A stretch of 64,000 bases of DNA, taken from NCBI RefSeq assembly GCF_040676675.1, contig NZ_JBFAPK010000042.1, positions 1 to 64,000 of the forward strand, in the 5' to 3' direction. Positions within the stretch are counted from its first letter, which is position 1. Each line of letters begins with the position of its first letter. Both the position numbers and the translations under genes were made by a program. The notes beneath the pieces were generated by a model. That model did no database searches and was not told the DNA's origin. It saw nothing but the letters and a program-made list of their open reading frames with translations. Shown here piece by piece: positions 63,215 to 64,000 of this stretch. Origin of the DNA: JBFAPK01 sp040676675. Lineage in GTDB: Bacteria > Actinomycetota > Actinomycetes > Mycobacteriales > Micromonosporaceae.

Positions 63215-63262
63215 GGCCGGGGTCGCCGGGCCGGGGTCGCCGGGCCGGGGTCGCCGGGCCGG
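63215..63262. repeat. 14-bp tandem repeat, 3.4 copies
   Basis: GGCCGGGGTCGCCG at 63215-63228, 63229-63242 and 63243-63256, plus GGCCGG. It lies directly before the stop codon of the NarK-type gene on the other strand. No sign of coding. Confidence 0.85.
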
Positions 63263-63263
63263 C

Positions 63264-64000
63264 TCACACCCCGGTGAGGCGGTGCCGCGAGGGGCGCAGG
63301 TAGACCAGCCAGGTCAGGCCGAGGCAGACCGCGTACCCGACGATGAAGGCGAGGTACGCGGCGTCGGCCGAGCCGTAGCTCAGGAACGACTGCCGGAAGG
63401 CGATGTTGACCAGCACCCCGCCGAAGGCGCCCACCGCGCCGGCGATGCCGATCAACGCGCCGGTGAGCCGCCGCGCCCGGCGCTGCGCGTCCTCCGGCTC
63501 CCGGCTCCCGGCCGCCACCGCCTGCCCCGCCCGGGCGCGGAAGATCGCCGGGATCATCTTGTACGTCGACCCGTTGCCGATCCCGGCGAAGACGAACAGC
63601 GCGATGAACCCGGCCAGGTAGAGCGGGAGCGAGCGCTGCACCGAGGCGAAGAGCACCAGACCGGCGCCGCCGGCCATCGCCACGAAGTTCCAGAAGGTCA
63701 CCCGCGCCCCGCCGTACCGGTCCGCGAGGTGCCCGCCGAGCGGGCGGATCAGCGAGCCGACCAGCGGCCCGAGGAAGGTGAGGTGGGCCGCGGCCACCGG
63801 GCTGCCGAACCGGTCGGCGAACTGCACCTGGAGCACCTGCCCGAAGGCGAAGCTGTAGCCGATGAAGGAGCCGAAGGTGCCGATGTACAGCACCGAGACC
63901 ACCCAGGAGTGCGGGTCCCGGGCCGCCTCGCGCATCGCGCCCCGCTCGTTGGTCGCCGAGGAGAGGTTGTCCATGTAGCGGGCCGCCGCGAGCGCCGCGA
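63264..64000 (-). CDS. Nitrate/nitrite transporter of the NarK family, C-terminal part (cut by window edge)
   Basis: MFS transporter, about 245 C-terminal residues; the coding frame runs off the window at 64000 upstream of the internal Met near 63974. About six membrane helices. Features are GTFGSFIGYSFAFGQVLQ, LGPLVGSLIRPLGGHLADRYGGARVTFWNF and FVFAGIGNGSTYKMIPAIF, the nitrate-signature-like GxGNGS block. Imports nitrate or exports nitrite. No nitrate reductase gene is within the window. Confidence 0.88.
   Translation of the reverse strand, partial: AALAAARYMDNLSSATNERGAMREAARDPHSWVVSVLYIGTFGSFIGYSFAFGQVLQVQFADRFGSPVAAAHLTFLGPLVGSLIRPLGGHLADRYGGARVTFWNFVAMAGGAGLVLFASVQRSLPLYLAGFIALFVFAGIGNGSTYKMIPAIFRARAGQAVAAGSREPEDAQRRARRLTGALIGIAGAVGAFGGVLVNIAFRQSFLSYGSADAAYLAFIVGYAVCLGLTWLVYLRPSRHRLTGV

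Overview
The window is chromosomal DNA from a very GC-rich actinomycete. The evidence is a GroEL1 with a His-rich tail, a WhiB3-type protein, a BldM-like regulator, two PspC/LiaF-type membrane proteins plus a PspC sensor kinase, DUF5319, a SigE-family sigma factor and many leaderless promoters. Gene content and order best fit the Micromonosporaceae (inference, genus not proven). The core follows the actinobacterial guaA / choD-like GMC oxidoreductase / guaB3 / guaB / DUF5319 / whiB3 / groEL1-groES / tsaD-rimI-tsaB / tsaE / alr / nnrD / acpS / glmS / glmM / rpsI-rplM block known from Mycobacterium tuberculosis (about Rv3396c to Rv3443c), broken by accessory segments.

Layout. 0-6 kb: the N-terminal part of a peptide-binding lipoprotein, a PIG-L deacetylase, and a PspC-kinase/LuxR-regulator pair divergent from two PspC/LiaF-like membrane proteins. 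6-11.5 kb: phosphatidylserine decarboxylase (with an extra N-terminal domain) and phosphatidylserine synthase, convergent on a strong terminator; two paralogous double-NUDIX proteins; another PspC protein. 11.5-27.4 kb: purine genes (guaA, guaB3, guaB), GMC oxidoreductase, LCP protein, M1 peptidase, DUF5319, BldM-like regulator, WhiB3, a membrane-bound sulfite-oxidase-like enzyme and groES-groEL1 under two CIRCE operators. 27.4-38.3 kb (accessory): methyltransferase, YbaK, a xylose/ribose-type ABC operon with a ROK regulator, a GntR-plus-small-Cys-protein cassette, a DUF1707 protein, and an ArsR-like/MFS pair with a clear operator. 38-40.6 kb: tsaD-rimI-tsaB. 40.6-49.2 kb (accessory): LysR/MFS divergent pair with a 28-bp triple repeat, a secreted subtilase, SigE-family sigma factor with a membrane partner, and ung. 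49.3-64 kb: tsaE, hydrolase, alr, nnrD, acpS, an ESX-like gene pair, glmS, aminotransferase, MerR-thioredoxin operon, glmM, rpsI, rplM and the C-terminal half of a NarK-type transporter.

How the genes work together: guaA/guaB supply GMP; glmS and glmM give glucosamine-1-phosphate and alr gives D-alanine for peptidoglycan; tsaB/D/E make the t6A tRNA modification; psd and pss make phosphatidylethanolamine; groES/groEL1 are HrcA-type heat-shock genes. A recurring theme is a TANNNT -10 element (often TAGGCT or TACCGT) 6-8 bases before the start codon, which predicts leaderless mRNAs for at least a dozen genes.

No tRNA, rRNA, CRISPR array, transposase or prophage gene was seen. The least explained parts are the GntR cassette (34.2-35.3 kb), the long intergenic palindromes (23.1, 58.3 and 59.7 kb), the 28-bp triple repeat (41.8 kb), the paired double-NUDIX genes and the decarboxylase fusion.
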